This document shows, one piece after another, positions 35,353-43,760 of a DNA stretch of 64,000 bases. Every line of letters starts with the position of its first letter. Within the stretch, counting starts at the first letter, position 1. A program made the translations under genes and the position numbers. The stretch is from assembly GCF_003594875.1 (NCBI RefSeq), contig NZ_QZEY01000002.1:862319-926318 (forward strand), written 5' to 3'. This DNA comes from Bailinhaonella thermotolerans (GTDB lineage Bacteria > Actinomycetota > Actinomycetes > Streptosporangiales > Streptosporangiaceae). The notes beneath the pieces are model-generated. The model was not told the origin of the DNA, ran no database searches, and saw only the letters and a program-made list of their open reading frames with translations.

Positions 35353-36405
35353 ATGAGGTCCCCCTTGCCAAGCGTCATCACCGTCCGCCCGGCCGCGCCC
35401 GCCCGGCCGCGCGGGCGCCGCGCCGTACGGCGTGCCGGGCTGATCGCGCTGGTCGCGGTGCTGGCGGTCGTCATGTGCCTGAGCGTCGCCGTCGGCTCCC
35501 AGCACGTGCCGGTCCCGACGGTGCTGCGGATCGTGTTCGCGCCCGACGGGTCGGCCGAGTCCGCGCTCATCCACGACCTGCGGGTGCCGCGCACGCTGCT
35601 GGGGCTCGTGGTCGGGGCCGCGCTCGGCGCCTCGGGGGCGCTGATGCAGGTGCTCACGCGCAACCCGCTGGCCGACCCGGGGCTGCTGGGGGTCAACTAC
35701 GGGGCGTCGTTCGCCGTCGTGTGCTCGATCGCCTTCCTCGGCGTGACCTCCGTCGGCGGGTACATCTGGTTCGCCTTCGCCGGGGCCGCGATCGCCGCCT
35801 GCGCGGTCTACGCCCTGGGGGCCGCGGGAGGCGGGTCGCCGGCGCGGCTGGCGCTGGCCGGGGTCGCGGTCAGCGCCTCGCTCGGGGCCGCCACCAACGG
35901 GTTCCTGTCGCTGAACGGGACCGTGTTCGACCAGATGCGGTTCTGGGACGTGGGCGCGCTCGCCGGCCGGGAGTTCGAGGTGTTCTGGCCCGTCCTGCCG
36001 TTCCTGCTCGCCGGCGCCGTGATCGCGGTCGCGCTCGGGCCCTCCCTCAACGCGCTCGCCCTGGGCGACGACGCCGGGACCGGGCTCGGGACGCGCGTGA
36101 ACCTGGTCCGGCTGCTCGGGGCGGTCTCGATCGTGCTGCTGTGCGGCGCGGCCACGGCCGCCATCGGGCCGGTGACGTTCGTGGGCCTGACGGTCGCGCA
36201 CATCGCGCGGGCGATCACCGGGCCCGACAACCGCTGGGTGATCGCCTACTCCATGGTGCTCGGCCCCGTGCTCCTGCTCGCCTCCGACGTGCTCGGCCGG
36301 GTGCTCGTCCGGCCCGCCGAGCTCCAGGTGGGCATCGTGACGGCGTTCCTCGGGGCGCCGGTCTTCATCGCCCTCATCCGCCGAGACAAGATCGCGAAGC
36401 TATGA
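35353..36405 (+). CDS. Iron-siderophore ABC permease, FecCD family
   Basis: The 350-residue permease has about ten helices and the FecCD signatures RVPRTLLGLVVGAALGASGALMQ, NPLADPGLLGVNYGA and IGPVTFVGLTVAHIAR. It forms a heterodimeric channel with the next product and imports a ferric siderophore. I use the ATG at 35353; a TTG at 35365 preceded by GAGG at better spacing is an alternative. An IdeR box lies directly upstream, so transcription should rise under iron starvation. The stop overlaps the next start (ATGA). No ATPase gene is found in the locus. Confidence 0.93.
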   Translation: MRSPLPSVITVRPAAPARPRGRRAVRRAGLIALVAVLAVVMCLSVAVGSQHVPVPTVLRIVFAPDGSAESALIHDLRVPRTLLGLVVGAALGASGALMQVLTRNPLADPGLLGVNYGASFAVVCSIAFLGVTSVGGYIWFAFAGAAIAACAVYALGAAGGGSPARLALAGVAVSASLGAATNGFLSLNGTVFDQMRFWDVGALAGREFEVFWPVLPFLLAGAVIAVALGPSLNALALGDDAGTGLGTRVNLVRLLGAVSIVLLCGAATAAIGPVTFVGLTVAHIARAITGPDNRWVIAYSMVLGPVLLLASDVLGRVLVRPAELQVGIVTAFLGAPVFIALIRRDKIAKL

Positions 36406-37442
36406 CGACGCTGCCCGTCCGCCACCTGCGCCGGGGGCGCCTCTCCCTGCGGATCAGGCCCCGCGCGGTCGCCGTGGGCCTGCTGCTCCTGGCCGCCGCG
36501 CTCGCCGTGGGCGCCGTCGCGATCGGCACCGGCACCGCGATCACCGTCCAGGACGTCCTGCTCACGCTCGCCGGGAAGGGCACGCCGCAGAGCGCGTACG
36601 TCGTCTACGAGCTGCGGGCCCCGCGCGTGCTGGTGGCCCTCCTGGTCGGCGCCGCGCTGGGCACGAGCGGCGCGATCTTCCAGGGCCTGTCGCGGAACCC
36701 GCTCGGCAGCCCGGACGTGATCGGGTTCAACCAGGGCGCGGCCACGGGGGCCGTGGTGGTCCTGCTGGTGCTGCGGAGCGGCAGCGACACCGTGTCGGTC
36801 GGGGCGATGGTGTTCGGCATGGCCACCGCCCTCGTGGTCTACCTGCTGGCGTACAAGGGCGGCGTCCAGGGGTACCGGCTGGTGCTCGTCGGCATCGGCG
36901 TGAGCGCGATGCTGGAGGCCGTCACCGCGTACCTGCTGGTCCGCGCCGACCTCTACGAGTCGCAGGCCGCCAAGACCTGGCTGATCGGGAGCCTTTCGGG
37001 CAGCGAGTGGGGGCACGTCGGCCCGCTGGCGCTGGCGGTCGCGGTGCTGCTGCCGGCCGCGTTCCTGCTCGCGCGCCCGCTGGGCCTGCTGGAACTGGGC
37101 GACGACACCGCCAACGGCCTGGGCCTGCCGGTGGAGCGGACCCGGCTGGCGCTGGTCGCGGTGGCGGTCGCCCTGTCCGGCGTCTCGGTCGCGTCGGCGG
37201 GCCCGATCCTGTTCGTCGCCCTGGCCGCGCCCCAGCTCGCCAAGCGGCTCACCCGCGCCCCCGGCCCGGGCGTCGTCCCGGCCGCGTTCATGGGCGCGCT
37301 GCTCCTGGTGACCGCCGACTTCGCCGCCCAGCGGCTGCCCACCCCCGGCCAGCTCCCCGTCGGCGTCCTGACCGGTTCCCTGGGCGGCCTCTACCTGGGC
37401 TGGCTGATGGCCCGCGAGTGGCGGGCCCGCGCCCGCGCCTGA
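36402..37442 (+). CDS. Iron-siderophore ABC permease, FecCD family (second subunit)
   Basis: The 346-residue partner permease has LRAPRVLVALLVGAALGTSGAIFQ, NPLGSPDVIGFNQGAA, and ASAGPILFVALAAPQLAKRL at the coupling helix, as in FepG/FhuB-type subunits. The ATG overlaps the preceding stop, so equal synthesis of both halves is expected. An extracytoplasmic binding lipoprotein and an esterase for the ferric siderophore are encoded 1.4 kb downstream on the other strand under matching iron boxes. Confidence 0.93.
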   Translation: MTTLPVRHLRRGRLSLRIRPRAVAVGLLLLAAALAVGAVAIGTGTAITVQDVLLTLAGKGTPQSAYVVYELRAPRVLVALLVGAALGTSGAIFQGLSRNPLGSPDVIGFNQGAATGAVVVLLVLRSGSDTVSVGAMVFGMATALVVYLLAYKGGVQGYRLVLVGIGVSAMLEAVTAYLLVRADLYESQAAKTWLIGSLSGSEWGHVGPLALAVAVLLPAAFLLARPLGLLELGDDTANGLGLPVERTRLALVAVAVALSGVSVASAGPILFVALAAPQLAKRLTRAPGPGVVPAAFMGALLLVTADFAAQRLPTPGQLPVGVLTGSLGGLYLGWLMAREWRARARA

Positions 37443-37483
37443 GCCGGGCCGCCCCGCGCCTGACCGCCCCGGCCCGGACCGGC

Positions 37484-37523
37484 CCGTGCCCGGCTCAGGC
37501 CGTACGGCGGGAGCCGGGCGCGG
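37484..37523. terminator. Bidirectional hairpin between FecCD and esterase genes
   Basis: A stem of 9 bp (GCCCGGCTC/GAGCCGGGC), extended by three more pairs past a G-T wobble, encloses a 14-base loop. The loop carries the palindrome GCCGTACGGC. It lies between convergent stops. Confidence 0.6.
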
Positions 37524-37527
37524 CCGG

Positions 37528-38688
37528 TCACCAGGAGGCGGTGAGATCCCCGAGGAGGGCGACGAGGCAGGCGCGCCAGCAGTAGTAGTCGTGGCCGCCG
37601 TTGTACTCGCGCAGGGCGACGTCGTGGCCGCTCGCGGCGAGGGCGTCCCGCATGCGGAAGGTGGCGTCGCGCAGCGCCCACTCCTGGGCGCCGAGGCCGA
37701 GGCGGAACCGCGCCGGGACGGGCGGGAGCGCGGAGACCGCGCCGGTCAGCCATTCGGGCTCGGGGCCGTTCGGCCACCAGAAGGAGCCCGACAGGGAGAT
37801 CGCGTTGCCGAAGCGGGCGGGGTCGCGCAGGGCGCAGTAGGCGGCGGTGAGGCCGCCCAGGCTGGAGCCCGCGACCACGACGCGCCCGGGCGGGAACCCC
37901 TCGGGGAGCAGGTCCGCGGCGAAGTCGGCGAAGCCCGGGTCGCAGGCCAGCTCCCGCACCCGCGTCGGGAGGTCCACGGCGGACGGCATGACGAACCGCA
38001 GCGGCGGCAGCGCGCCGTCCGCGATCAGGTCGTCCAGCGCCGGGCGGAGCAGCGGCGCGTACGCCTCCCCGTCGAACAGCAGCACGACGCCGGCGGGCTC
38101 CTCCTCCGGCTCGTACGTCCAGACCGGCCGCTCGTTCCCGAGCCGCGCGCTCCACACCCGGCGCTCGGTGACGCGCCCGCGCCCGGTCCCCCGGTTCCCG
38201 TGCCAGTCCCGCGCGGGGGCGTCCGGGAGCGCCGCGACCGACCCGGCGCCCGGCCAGGGCCGCCGGTTGAGCGGGTCGGGCGCCGCGCGCTCCACCGCCT
38301 CGCACCAGCGCTCCAGGTCGGCGCGGGGCACGCGCGACCCGGCGGCGGTCATCCGCGCGAGCATGCGCTCGGCCGCCGGGCCCATCCCGCCCGGGGAGCG
38401 CGGCGCGATCCGGTAGGTCCCGTGCCAGTCGGCCCGCAGCCGGTAGGAGCGGTGCCACACGTCGGTGCCCGGCACGTGCTCCATCCGCGCGGCGTCCAGC
38501 GCGCCCGCGTCGGTGATCTTGTTCACGACCAGCACGACGTCGGCCGCGGGGTCCGGGTCCCGCCACAGGAACGTGACGATCCGGTGCGCCGGGTCGCCCG
38601 GGATCTCCTCGATCAGCGGCGTCCCGGCCCCGGCGGCCTCCCGCCACAGCTCCGCGGGCGATCCCAGCGCCGCGATCCGGGGGCTCAC
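37528..38688 (-). CDS. Enterochelin esterase-like ferric-siderophore hydrolase
   Basis: This 386-residue protein matches Fes-type esterases, with an N-terminal beta domain (HRIVTFLWRDPDPAADVVLVVNKI, WHRSYRLRADWHGTYRI) and a C-terminal alpha/beta hydrolase. That half has GVVLLFDGEAY, nucleophile Ser in VAGSSLGGLTA (about residue 275) and the His in YNGGHDYYCWR. Such enzymes cleave trilactone siderophores in the cytoplasm to free iron. The start is uncertain: the GTG at 38688 has GAGG at proper distance; another in-frame GTG lies at 38718. The neighbouring uptake genes and iron boxes support the role. Confidence 0.9.
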   Translation of the reverse strand: MSPRIAALGSPAELWREAAGAGTPLIEEIPGDPAHRIVTFLWRDPDPAADVVLVVNKITDAGALDAARMEHVPGTDVWHRSYRLRADWHGTYRIAPRSPGGMGPAAERMLARMTAAGSRVPRADLERWCEAVERAAPDPLNRRPWPGAGSVAALPDAPARDWHGNRGTGRGRVTERRVWSARLGNERPVWTYEPEEEPAGVVLLFDGEAYAPLLRPALDDLIADGALPPLRFVMPSAVDLPTRVRELACDPGFADFAADLLPEGFPPGRVVVAGSSLGGLTAAYCALRDPARFGNAISLSGSFWWPNGPEPEWLTGAVSALPPVPARFRLGLGAQEWALRDATFRMRDALAASGHDVALREYNGGHDYYCWRACLVALLGDLTASW

Positions 38689-38873
38689 CGCGACCTCGGG
38701 CGGCGCGGGCCGCTCCACCTGCGGCGGGATGCTCCCCCGGGGCCCCGGCCGGGGCGGCGTCAGCCGTACGGCTCGCGCGGCGGCGGCGGCGCCGGACTCC
38801 CGGACGGGGCCGGGCCGAACGCCGGAGTCCGGCGCGGCGAGGGCCGGGCCGGGCTCCGGGTGGGGCGCGGGGA

Positions 38874-39866
38874 TCAAGCGAACAGCTTCTCGACGCGGTC
38901 GAGCATGCTCATGGCGCTGAAGTAGTCCATGCGGAAGGAGTCCACGCCCAGGTCGTAGACGCGCTTGTCCTTGACGGCGGGCAGGTCCTTCCAGACCGGC
39001 TTGGCCTGGCTCTTGGCGATGTCGGCGGGGTTGTGGCCGACGAAGAACAGGGAGGCGTCGCCGACGGACTTGGCCAGCGTCTCCTGGGACAGGATCGCCA
39101 GGTCGTCGCGCTTGGCGCCCTCGCCCTTGACGGTGGAGGAGCCCTCGACGGTGCGGACCTTGAAGCCGACCGCGCCGAGCACGCCGCCCTGGGCGCTGTT
39201 CGCGGTGAAGACCGGGATCTCGGTGTTGGAGTCGCGGAGGAGGACGGCCTCCTGCTCCGGCACCTTGATCTTGGACTTGACCTGCTCGATGCGCTGGTTG
39301 TACCCGTCCACGACCTCCTTGGCCCTGGCCTCCAGGCCGATCGCGGCGCCGAGCTTGGCGGTCAGCTCCGGCCAGCTCACGTTGTCGTGGCGGAACAGGA
39401 CCGTGGGGGCGATGCCCTTGAGCTTGTCGTAGACCTTCAGGGTGCTGTCGTGGCCGGTCGCCGCGCCGATGATCAGGTCCGGCTTCTGCGCCAGGATCTT
39501 CTCCAGGTCGGCCTCGAAGCCCTGGTAGGCGAGCTTGACGCCCTTCTCCTGGGCCTTGCCGGCCCACTGCTTGAAGAAGCCGTTCTGGTCGGTGAAGGGG
39601 CTCGGCGGGGTGCCCTGGGAGGCCACGACGGGCGCGTCGAGGGCGAGGAGGTGGCCGGTCATGGTGACGCTGACGGAGACGATGCGCTTGGGCGCGACGG
39701 GGACCTGCGTGGTTCCGGCCTCGTGCCGCACCGCGCGGGTCTGCCCGCCCTTCTCACCGGCGCCCGCGGCGTCCGCGCCGCCGCCGTTGGATCCGCAGGC
39801 CGTCAGCCCGACGGCGACCGCCGCGATCACGGCCGCGGCGCGCAGACGGGACCAGCTTGTACGCAC
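38874..39866 (-). CDS. Iron-siderophore ABC transporter substrate-binding lipoprotein
   Basis: The 330-residue protein has a lipoprotein signal ending LTAC (Cys24), a short linker, and a two-lobed FepB/FhuD-type binding fold with KRIVSVSVTMTGHLLALDAPVV, LEKILAQKPDLIIGAA and the long inter-lobe helix. It captures ferric siderophore outside the cell for the FecCD permeases. The GTG at 39866 follows AGGAG at seven bases. Two IdeR boxes lie 19-68 bases upstream. The esterase gene follows about 185 bases downstream on the same strand, probably in the same operon. Confidence 0.94.
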   Translation of the reverse strand: MRTSWSRLRAAAVIAAVAVGLTACGSNGGGADAAGAGEKGGQTRAVRHEAGTTQVPVAPKRIVSVSVTMTGHLLALDAPVVASQGTPPSPFTDQNGFFKQWAGKAQEKGVKLAYQGFEADLEKILAQKPDLIIGAATGHDSTLKVYDKLKGIAPTVLFRHDNVSWPELTAKLGAAIGLEARAKEVVDGYNQRIEQVKSKIKVPEQEAVLLRDSNTEIPVFTANSAQGGVLGAVGFKVRTVEGSSTVKGEGAKRDDLAILSQETLAKSVGDASLFFVGHNPADIAKSQAKPVWKDLPAVKDKRVYDLGVDSFRMDYFSAMSMLDRVEKLFA

Positions 39867-39884
39867 ATCTACTCCTGGGGGAAC

Positions 39885-39903
39885 GAAGGTTAGGCTTACC
39901 TCA
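39885..39903. promoter_or_regulatory. IdeR iron box 1 upstream of siderophore-binding lipoprotein
   Basis: GAAGGTTAGGCTTACCTCA matches the 19-bp IdeR consensus over its whole centre and lies 19 bases from the GTG start, overlapping the expected promoter. Confidence 0.85.
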
Positions 39904-39915
39904 GTAAGGGAGAGC

Positions 39916-39934
39916 TTAGGCTAGGCTAACCTTC
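39916..39934. promoter_or_regulatory. IdeR iron box 2 upstream of siderophore-binding lipoprotein
   Basis: TTAGGCTAGGCTAACCTTC matches 16 of 19 consensus positions. Its centre is 31 bp from that of box 1, about three helical turns, so two dimers could bind on one face. Confidence 0.85.
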
Positions 39935-39995
39935 AACTCCAGAGGGGGCCTCGACCGAACGCGAAGGCCCAGCTCAGGACCCGCTCAGGATCAGC

Positions 39996-40910
39996 TCAGG
40001 AGCGCCTCAGCGCCTCGACGGCCAGCCGGGCGGCGACGCCGATCACCGCGTCGGCGCGCGGCTGCGTCTGCGCCGTGCTCGACGAGCGGGTGAAGACCGC
40101 GACGGCGTACGTCCCCCCGTCGGGGTACTCCACGACCCCGATCTCGTTGCGGATCGTCGGCAGGGTGCCGGTCTTCCCGCTCACCATGACGTCGTCGTAC
40201 GGGAAGCCCGAGGCGAGCCGGTGCGGCCAGACCTGCAGGCCCATGCAGCGCCGGATCATGGCGCAGGACTCGGGGGAGGCCGCCTCGTCGCGCCAGACCA
40301 GTTCCAGGAGCCGGGTCATCTCGCGCGGGGTCCCCCGGTTGGTCACGGCCGGGTCCAGCACCCGCATGCGGGCGATCGCCGCCGGGTCCGCGAAGAACTC
40401 CGCCGGGTCCAGGCCGCCGACGTCCTCGGTCATCAGGGCGTACATGTCCTGGCCGGTGTGCTCCACGTGGGTGCGGCGCAGCCCCAGCTCGCGCATCGCC
40501 GCGTTCACCGCGTCCAGCCCCACCCTCCCGACCAGCGTGTCGGCGGCCGTGTTGTCGCTCACCGTGATCATGAGGAACGCCAGGTCGCGCAGGGACATGT
40601 CCACCGGGTCCAGCATCGCCGAGATCCCCGTGGGACCCGGCGACCTGCCCTCCGCCGGCACGTGGACCCGCTCGCGCGGATCGAGCGCGCCGGCGTCCGC
40701 CAGCCGGGCGAACGCCACGAGCAGCGGCACCTTGAACACCGAGGCCAGCACGGCGTCCTCGTCGGCCCCGACGCCCAGGTCCCGCCCGCCGAGCACGTCC
40801 ACCGCGTGCACCTGGCCGGTCACCCCCGCCTCCCGGAACGCCGCGAGGATCTCCTCCGCTCCCCCGGGGACGCCCCCGCGCGGCCGTACGGCGGGATCGC
40901 GCGGGCTCAC
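39996..40910 (-). CDS. Class A beta-lactamase-related serine hydrolase
   Basis: The 304-residue protein has the penicillin-recognising motifs SVFK (Ser57-Lys60), SDN (in MITVSDNTAAD) and KTG (VSGKTGTLP). Two canonical features of a secreted class A beta-lactamase are missing: there is no signal peptide, and the omega-loop ExxLN that supplies the deacylating Glu166 cannot be found between SDN and KTG. It belongs to the PF13354 'beta-lactamase2' group and may acylate without efficient turnover, or use another substrate. The GTG overlaps the stop of the LysR gene upstream (GTGA), so regulator and enzyme are co-translated. Confidence 0.85.
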   Translation of the reverse strand: MSPRDPAVRPRGGVPGGAEEILAAFREAGVTGQVHAVDVLGGRDLGVGADEDAVLASVFKVPLLVAFARLADAGALDPRERVHVPAEGRSPGPTGISAMLDPVDMSLRDLAFLMITVSDNTAADTLVGRVGLDAVNAAMRELGLRRTHVEHTGQDMYALMTEDVGGLDPAEFFADPAAIARMRVLDPAVTNRGTPREMTRLLELVWRDEAASPESCAMIRRCMGLQVWPHRLASGFPYDDVMVSGKTGTLPTIRNEIGVVEYPDGGTYAVAVFTRSSSTAQTQPRADAVIGVAARLAVEALRRS

Positions 40911-41848
40911 GCGAGGAACCCGGAGGACGGGCGCGGGGCCACGCGGCGGGCGGGGAGGGCGTCCACGGGGCGCATGCCGGCCTCGCGGGCGAGGATCGCG
41001 GTGATCCGCGCGGCGAACTCCCCGGTCTGGGCGAGCGCGGTGTCGCGGGGCCAGGCCGTCGACGCGCGCCAGTGGAGCGGTTCGCCGGTCAGCGGCCGCC
41101 AGACCGCGCCCGGGGAGGGGGCCTCGGGGGTGAGGGAGACGGCGGTCCCGGCGAGCACCAGGCCCAGGGCGAACTGGGGGTTGGGGGTCTCGTGGACGGC
41201 CGGCGGGTCGAAGCCGTGGCGGCGGCAGCCGGCGATCATCTCGTCGTAGAGCCCGGGGGCCGTGGCGCGCGGGAAGAGCACCAGGTCACGGCCGGAGAGG
41301 TCGGCCAGGTGCACCGACGCCGAGGCGGCCAGCGGGTCCCCCTCCTCCAGCAGCACCCCGACGGGCTGGGCGAGCATGGGGCCGAACGCCAGCCCCGGGG
41401 CGGTCACCGGGTGGTGCAGCACGCCCACGTCCAGCTCGCCCGCCGTGAGCGCGGCCACCTGCTCCACCGTCCCGATCTGGCTCAGCGCCAGCCGTACGCC
41501 CGGCGGGGCGGCGGCGATCAGGGCGGCGACGACGGGCGCGGCCAGGTCGGGCGTCACGGCGGCGCGCAGGGTGCCCACCTCGCCCCGGCGGGCCCGCTCC
41601 ATCACCGCGTGCAGATGATCCACCCGGCCGAGGATCTCACGGGCCTCGGCCAGGAGCGCACGCCCGGCGTCGGTGAGCCGCACCTGCCGGCTCGTGCGGT
41701 CGAAGAGGCGGACCCCCAGCTCGCGTTCCAGCCGCTGGATGCGCTGGCTGAGCGGCGGCTGCGCCATGCCGAGCCGGATCGCGGCGTTGCCGAAGTGAAG
41801 TTCTTCGGCGACCGCCTCGAAGTAGCGCAGATGCCGGACCAGGTCCAC
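40907..41848 (-). CDS. LysR-family transcriptional regulator
   Basis: This 313-residue LysR regulator has the N-terminal winged HTH (LRYFEAVAEELHFGNAAIRLGMAQPPLSQRIQRLERELG) and a two-lobed effector domain (DLAAPVVAALIAAAPPGVRL, LDVGVLHHPV). It is divergent from a MecA-like PBP gene and co-translated with the beta-lactamase-like gene, a layout like classical LysR/bla regulation, so both are likely targets. The GTG at 41848 has TATAGT eight bases upstream and no ribosome site. The effector is unknown; a wall fragment or beta-lactam signal is plausible. Confidence 0.93.
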   Translation of the reverse strand: MDLVRHLRYFEAVAEELHFGNAAIRLGMAQPPLSQRIQRLERELGVRLFDRTSRQVRLTDAGRALLAEAREILGRVDHLHAVMERARRGEVGTLRAAVTPDLAAPVVAALIAAAPPGVRLALSQIGTVEQVAALTAGELDVGVLHHPVTAPGLAFGPMLAQPVGVLLEEGDPLAASASVHLADLSGRDLVLFPRATAPGLYDEMIAGCRRHGFDPPAVHETPNPQFALGLVLAGTAVSLTPEAPSPGAVWRPLTGEPLHWRASTAWPRDTALAQTGEFAARITAILAREAGMRPVDALPARRVAPRPSSGFLA

Positions 41849-41856
41849 GACCAGCG

Positions 41857-41862
41857 ACTATA
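41857..41862 (-). promoter_or_regulatory. Candidate -10 element of the LysR gene
   Basis: TATAGT on the minus strand, eight bases before the GTG, is the best -10 hexamer in the window and fits a leaderless message. Confidence 0.55.
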
Positions 41863-41887
41863 TCGGAAATCTAATCAATCGACGATA
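41861..41887. promoter_or_regulatory. Inverted repeat, candidate LysR operator
   Basis: TATCG and CGATA face each other across 17 bases in an unusually AT-rich 87-bp gap between the divergent LysR and PBP genes. It overlaps the LysR -10 element, as an autoregulatory site would. Confidence 0.4.
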
Positions 41888-41935
41888 GATATCGACATTG
41901 GACATGACCCGCGATGACCTGGTGTCCTCCCCGTC

Positions 41936-43540
41936 ATGGGGAGAAGAGCAGTCAGGATCACGGCCGGTGTCGCGGCGCTCGCGCTCGTCGCCGGTGGCGT
42001 GTGGTACCTGAACGGGGACGCCCCGGAGCGGCGGCTGGTCGAGGACTACCTCGCCGCCTGGGAGCGCAACGACGTGAAGGCGATGAAGGCCCTGGTCGCC
42101 GCCCCGCCGGCCGGCTTCGACCGGTGGCATCGCGACTCGGCGATCGGGCGGGCCGACTACGAGGCGGGGGACCTCCGGGAGAAGGACGGCGGTTACGAGG
42201 CGCGCTTCACGGCGCGGGTCGCGCTCGCCGAGGGCGCCGACTGGACGTACGAGGGCAGGCTGCGGCTGGTCGAGTCGGACGGGTCGTGGAAGGTCCGGTG
42301 GTCGCCCGCCGCGATCCACCCCGACCTGCGCGAGGGGCGGGCGCTGCGCCTGCGGCGGTCCTGGCCCGAGCGGGCCGCGGTCACCGCCGCCGACGGCACC
42401 CGGATCGACACCGAGGACACCTACGGGTCGGTCAAGCAGCTCGTCGGCGCGGTCGCCCCCGCCACCGCCGAGGACGTCAAGCGCCTCGGCGCGCCGTACC
42501 GCGCGGGGGACCCGGTCGGCACGGACGGGCTCCAGCGCACGTTCGAGCGGCGTCTCGCGGGGCGGCCCGGCCTGCGGGTCGAGCTGACCGAGGGCGGGCG
42601 GACGCTGAGCACGCTCGCCCGCGTCGGCGGGGCCCCGGGCAAGGCTCTGCGCACGAGCGTCGACCTGGCCGCGCAGAAGGCCGGGGCGGACGCGCTCAGG
42701 GACGAGAAGCGCAACGCCTCCCTCGTCGCCGTCAAGGCCTCGACCGGGGAGATCAAGGCGGTCGTCAACAAGCCGGGCGGGTTCAACCGGGCGCTCATGG
42801 GCCACTACCCGCCGGGCTCGACGTTCAAGGTGGTCACGGCGTCGGCGCTGGTCGCGGACGGCCTGAGCCCGGCCACGCGGGTCGCGTGCCCGGCGCGGCA
42901 GACGATCGGCGGCTTCGAGTTCCACAACGCCGGCTACAAGGACTACGGCACGCTGCCGCTGCGGGACGCGTTCGCGCACTCGTGCAACACCACCTTCGGC
43001 GACCTCGGGGTGGAGCGCCTGGGCGAGAAGCGGCTGCGCGAGGTCGCGGAGAGCTTCGGCTTCGGCAGCCCCCTCAACCCCGGCGTGCCCGCCGTGCGCG
43101 CCCGGTTTCCCTCGACCGGGAGCGAGACCGAGCTGGCCTCGGCCGCGTTCGGCCAGGGCAAGGTGCTGGCCAGCCCGCTCAACATGGCGACCGTCGCCGC
43201 CGCGATCGCGGGCGGGGCCTGGCGCCCGCCGCGCCTGGTGGACGCCGCCCTGCTGCCGGGGGGCGAGGTCAGGAAGCTGGAGCCGGGGATCGTGCGCGCG
43301 CTGCGGCAGCTCATGCCCGCCGTCGTCTCCGACGGGACGGCGAACGCGGTGGACTTCCCGGCCGGGGTCGGCGGCAAGACCGGCACGGCCGAGTTCGGCG
43401 AGGGCGAGGAGCCTCCGGCGCACTCCTGGTTCATCGGGTACAAGGGCGACCTGGCGTTCGCCGTGATCGTCGAGGGCGCGGGCGAGGGCGCGGCCGCCGC
43501 GGCCCCCATCGCCGCCGAGTTCCTCCGGGGCCTGTCGTGA
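41936..43540 (+). CDS. MecA-like penicillin-binding transpeptidase (NTF2/MecA_N domain)
   Basis: This 534-residue class B PBP has an N-terminal membrane anchor (residues ~6-24), then an NTF2-like MecA_N domain (VEDYLAAWERNDVKAMKALV to WKVRWSPAAIHPDL). A small linker domain precedes a transpeptidase domain with STFK (Ser295), SCN (FAHSCNTTFGDLG) and KTG (GGKTGTAEFG). This is the domain order of low-affinity PBPs such as MecA/PBP2a. It is divergent from the LysR gene and followed by a class A PBP gene. It could provide beta-lactam-insensitive cross-linking or a specialised developmental role; sequence alone cannot decide. Confidence 0.92.
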   Translation: MGRRAVRITAGVAALALVAGGVWYLNGDAPERRLVEDYLAAWERNDVKAMKALVAAPPAGFDRWHRDSAIGRADYEAGDLREKDGGYEARFTARVALAEGADWTYEGRLRLVESDGSWKVRWSPAAIHPDLREGRALRLRRSWPERAAVTAADGTRIDTEDTYGSVKQLVGAVAPATAEDVKRLGAPYRAGDPVGTDGLQRTFERRLAGRPGLRVELTEGGRTLSTLARVGGAPGKALRTSVDLAAQKAGADALRDEKRNASLVAVKASTGEIKAVVNKPGGFNRALMGHYPPGSTFKVVTASALVADGLSPATRVACPARQTIGGFEFHNAGYKDYGTLPLRDAFAHSCNTTFGDLGVERLGEKRLREVAESFGFGSPLNPGVPAVRARFPSTGSETELASAAFGQGKVLASPLNMATVAAAIAGGAWRPPRLVDAALLPGGEVRKLEPGIVRALRQLMPAVVSDGTANAVDFPAGVGGKTGTAEFGEGEEPPAHSWFIGYKGDLAFAVIVEGAGEGAAAAAPIAAEFLRGLS

Positions 43541-43760
43541 CCGCCCGTCCCGGGCCTCTCGTGACCGCCCGCCGTCCGGCCCGGACGCCACGCGGCGTGA
43601 CGGCCGTACGGCAGGCGCCGTTCCCGGCGTATCCGGCGGAAGCCGTACGGGCCGCGCGGGGCCCCGCAGAACGCCCGGCGGCAGCCGTACAGAACACAAG
43701 GCCACTTTTCCGCGACCAACCGAGGGGCGGGGTGTGATGCGGGACCGACGGAAGGATCGT

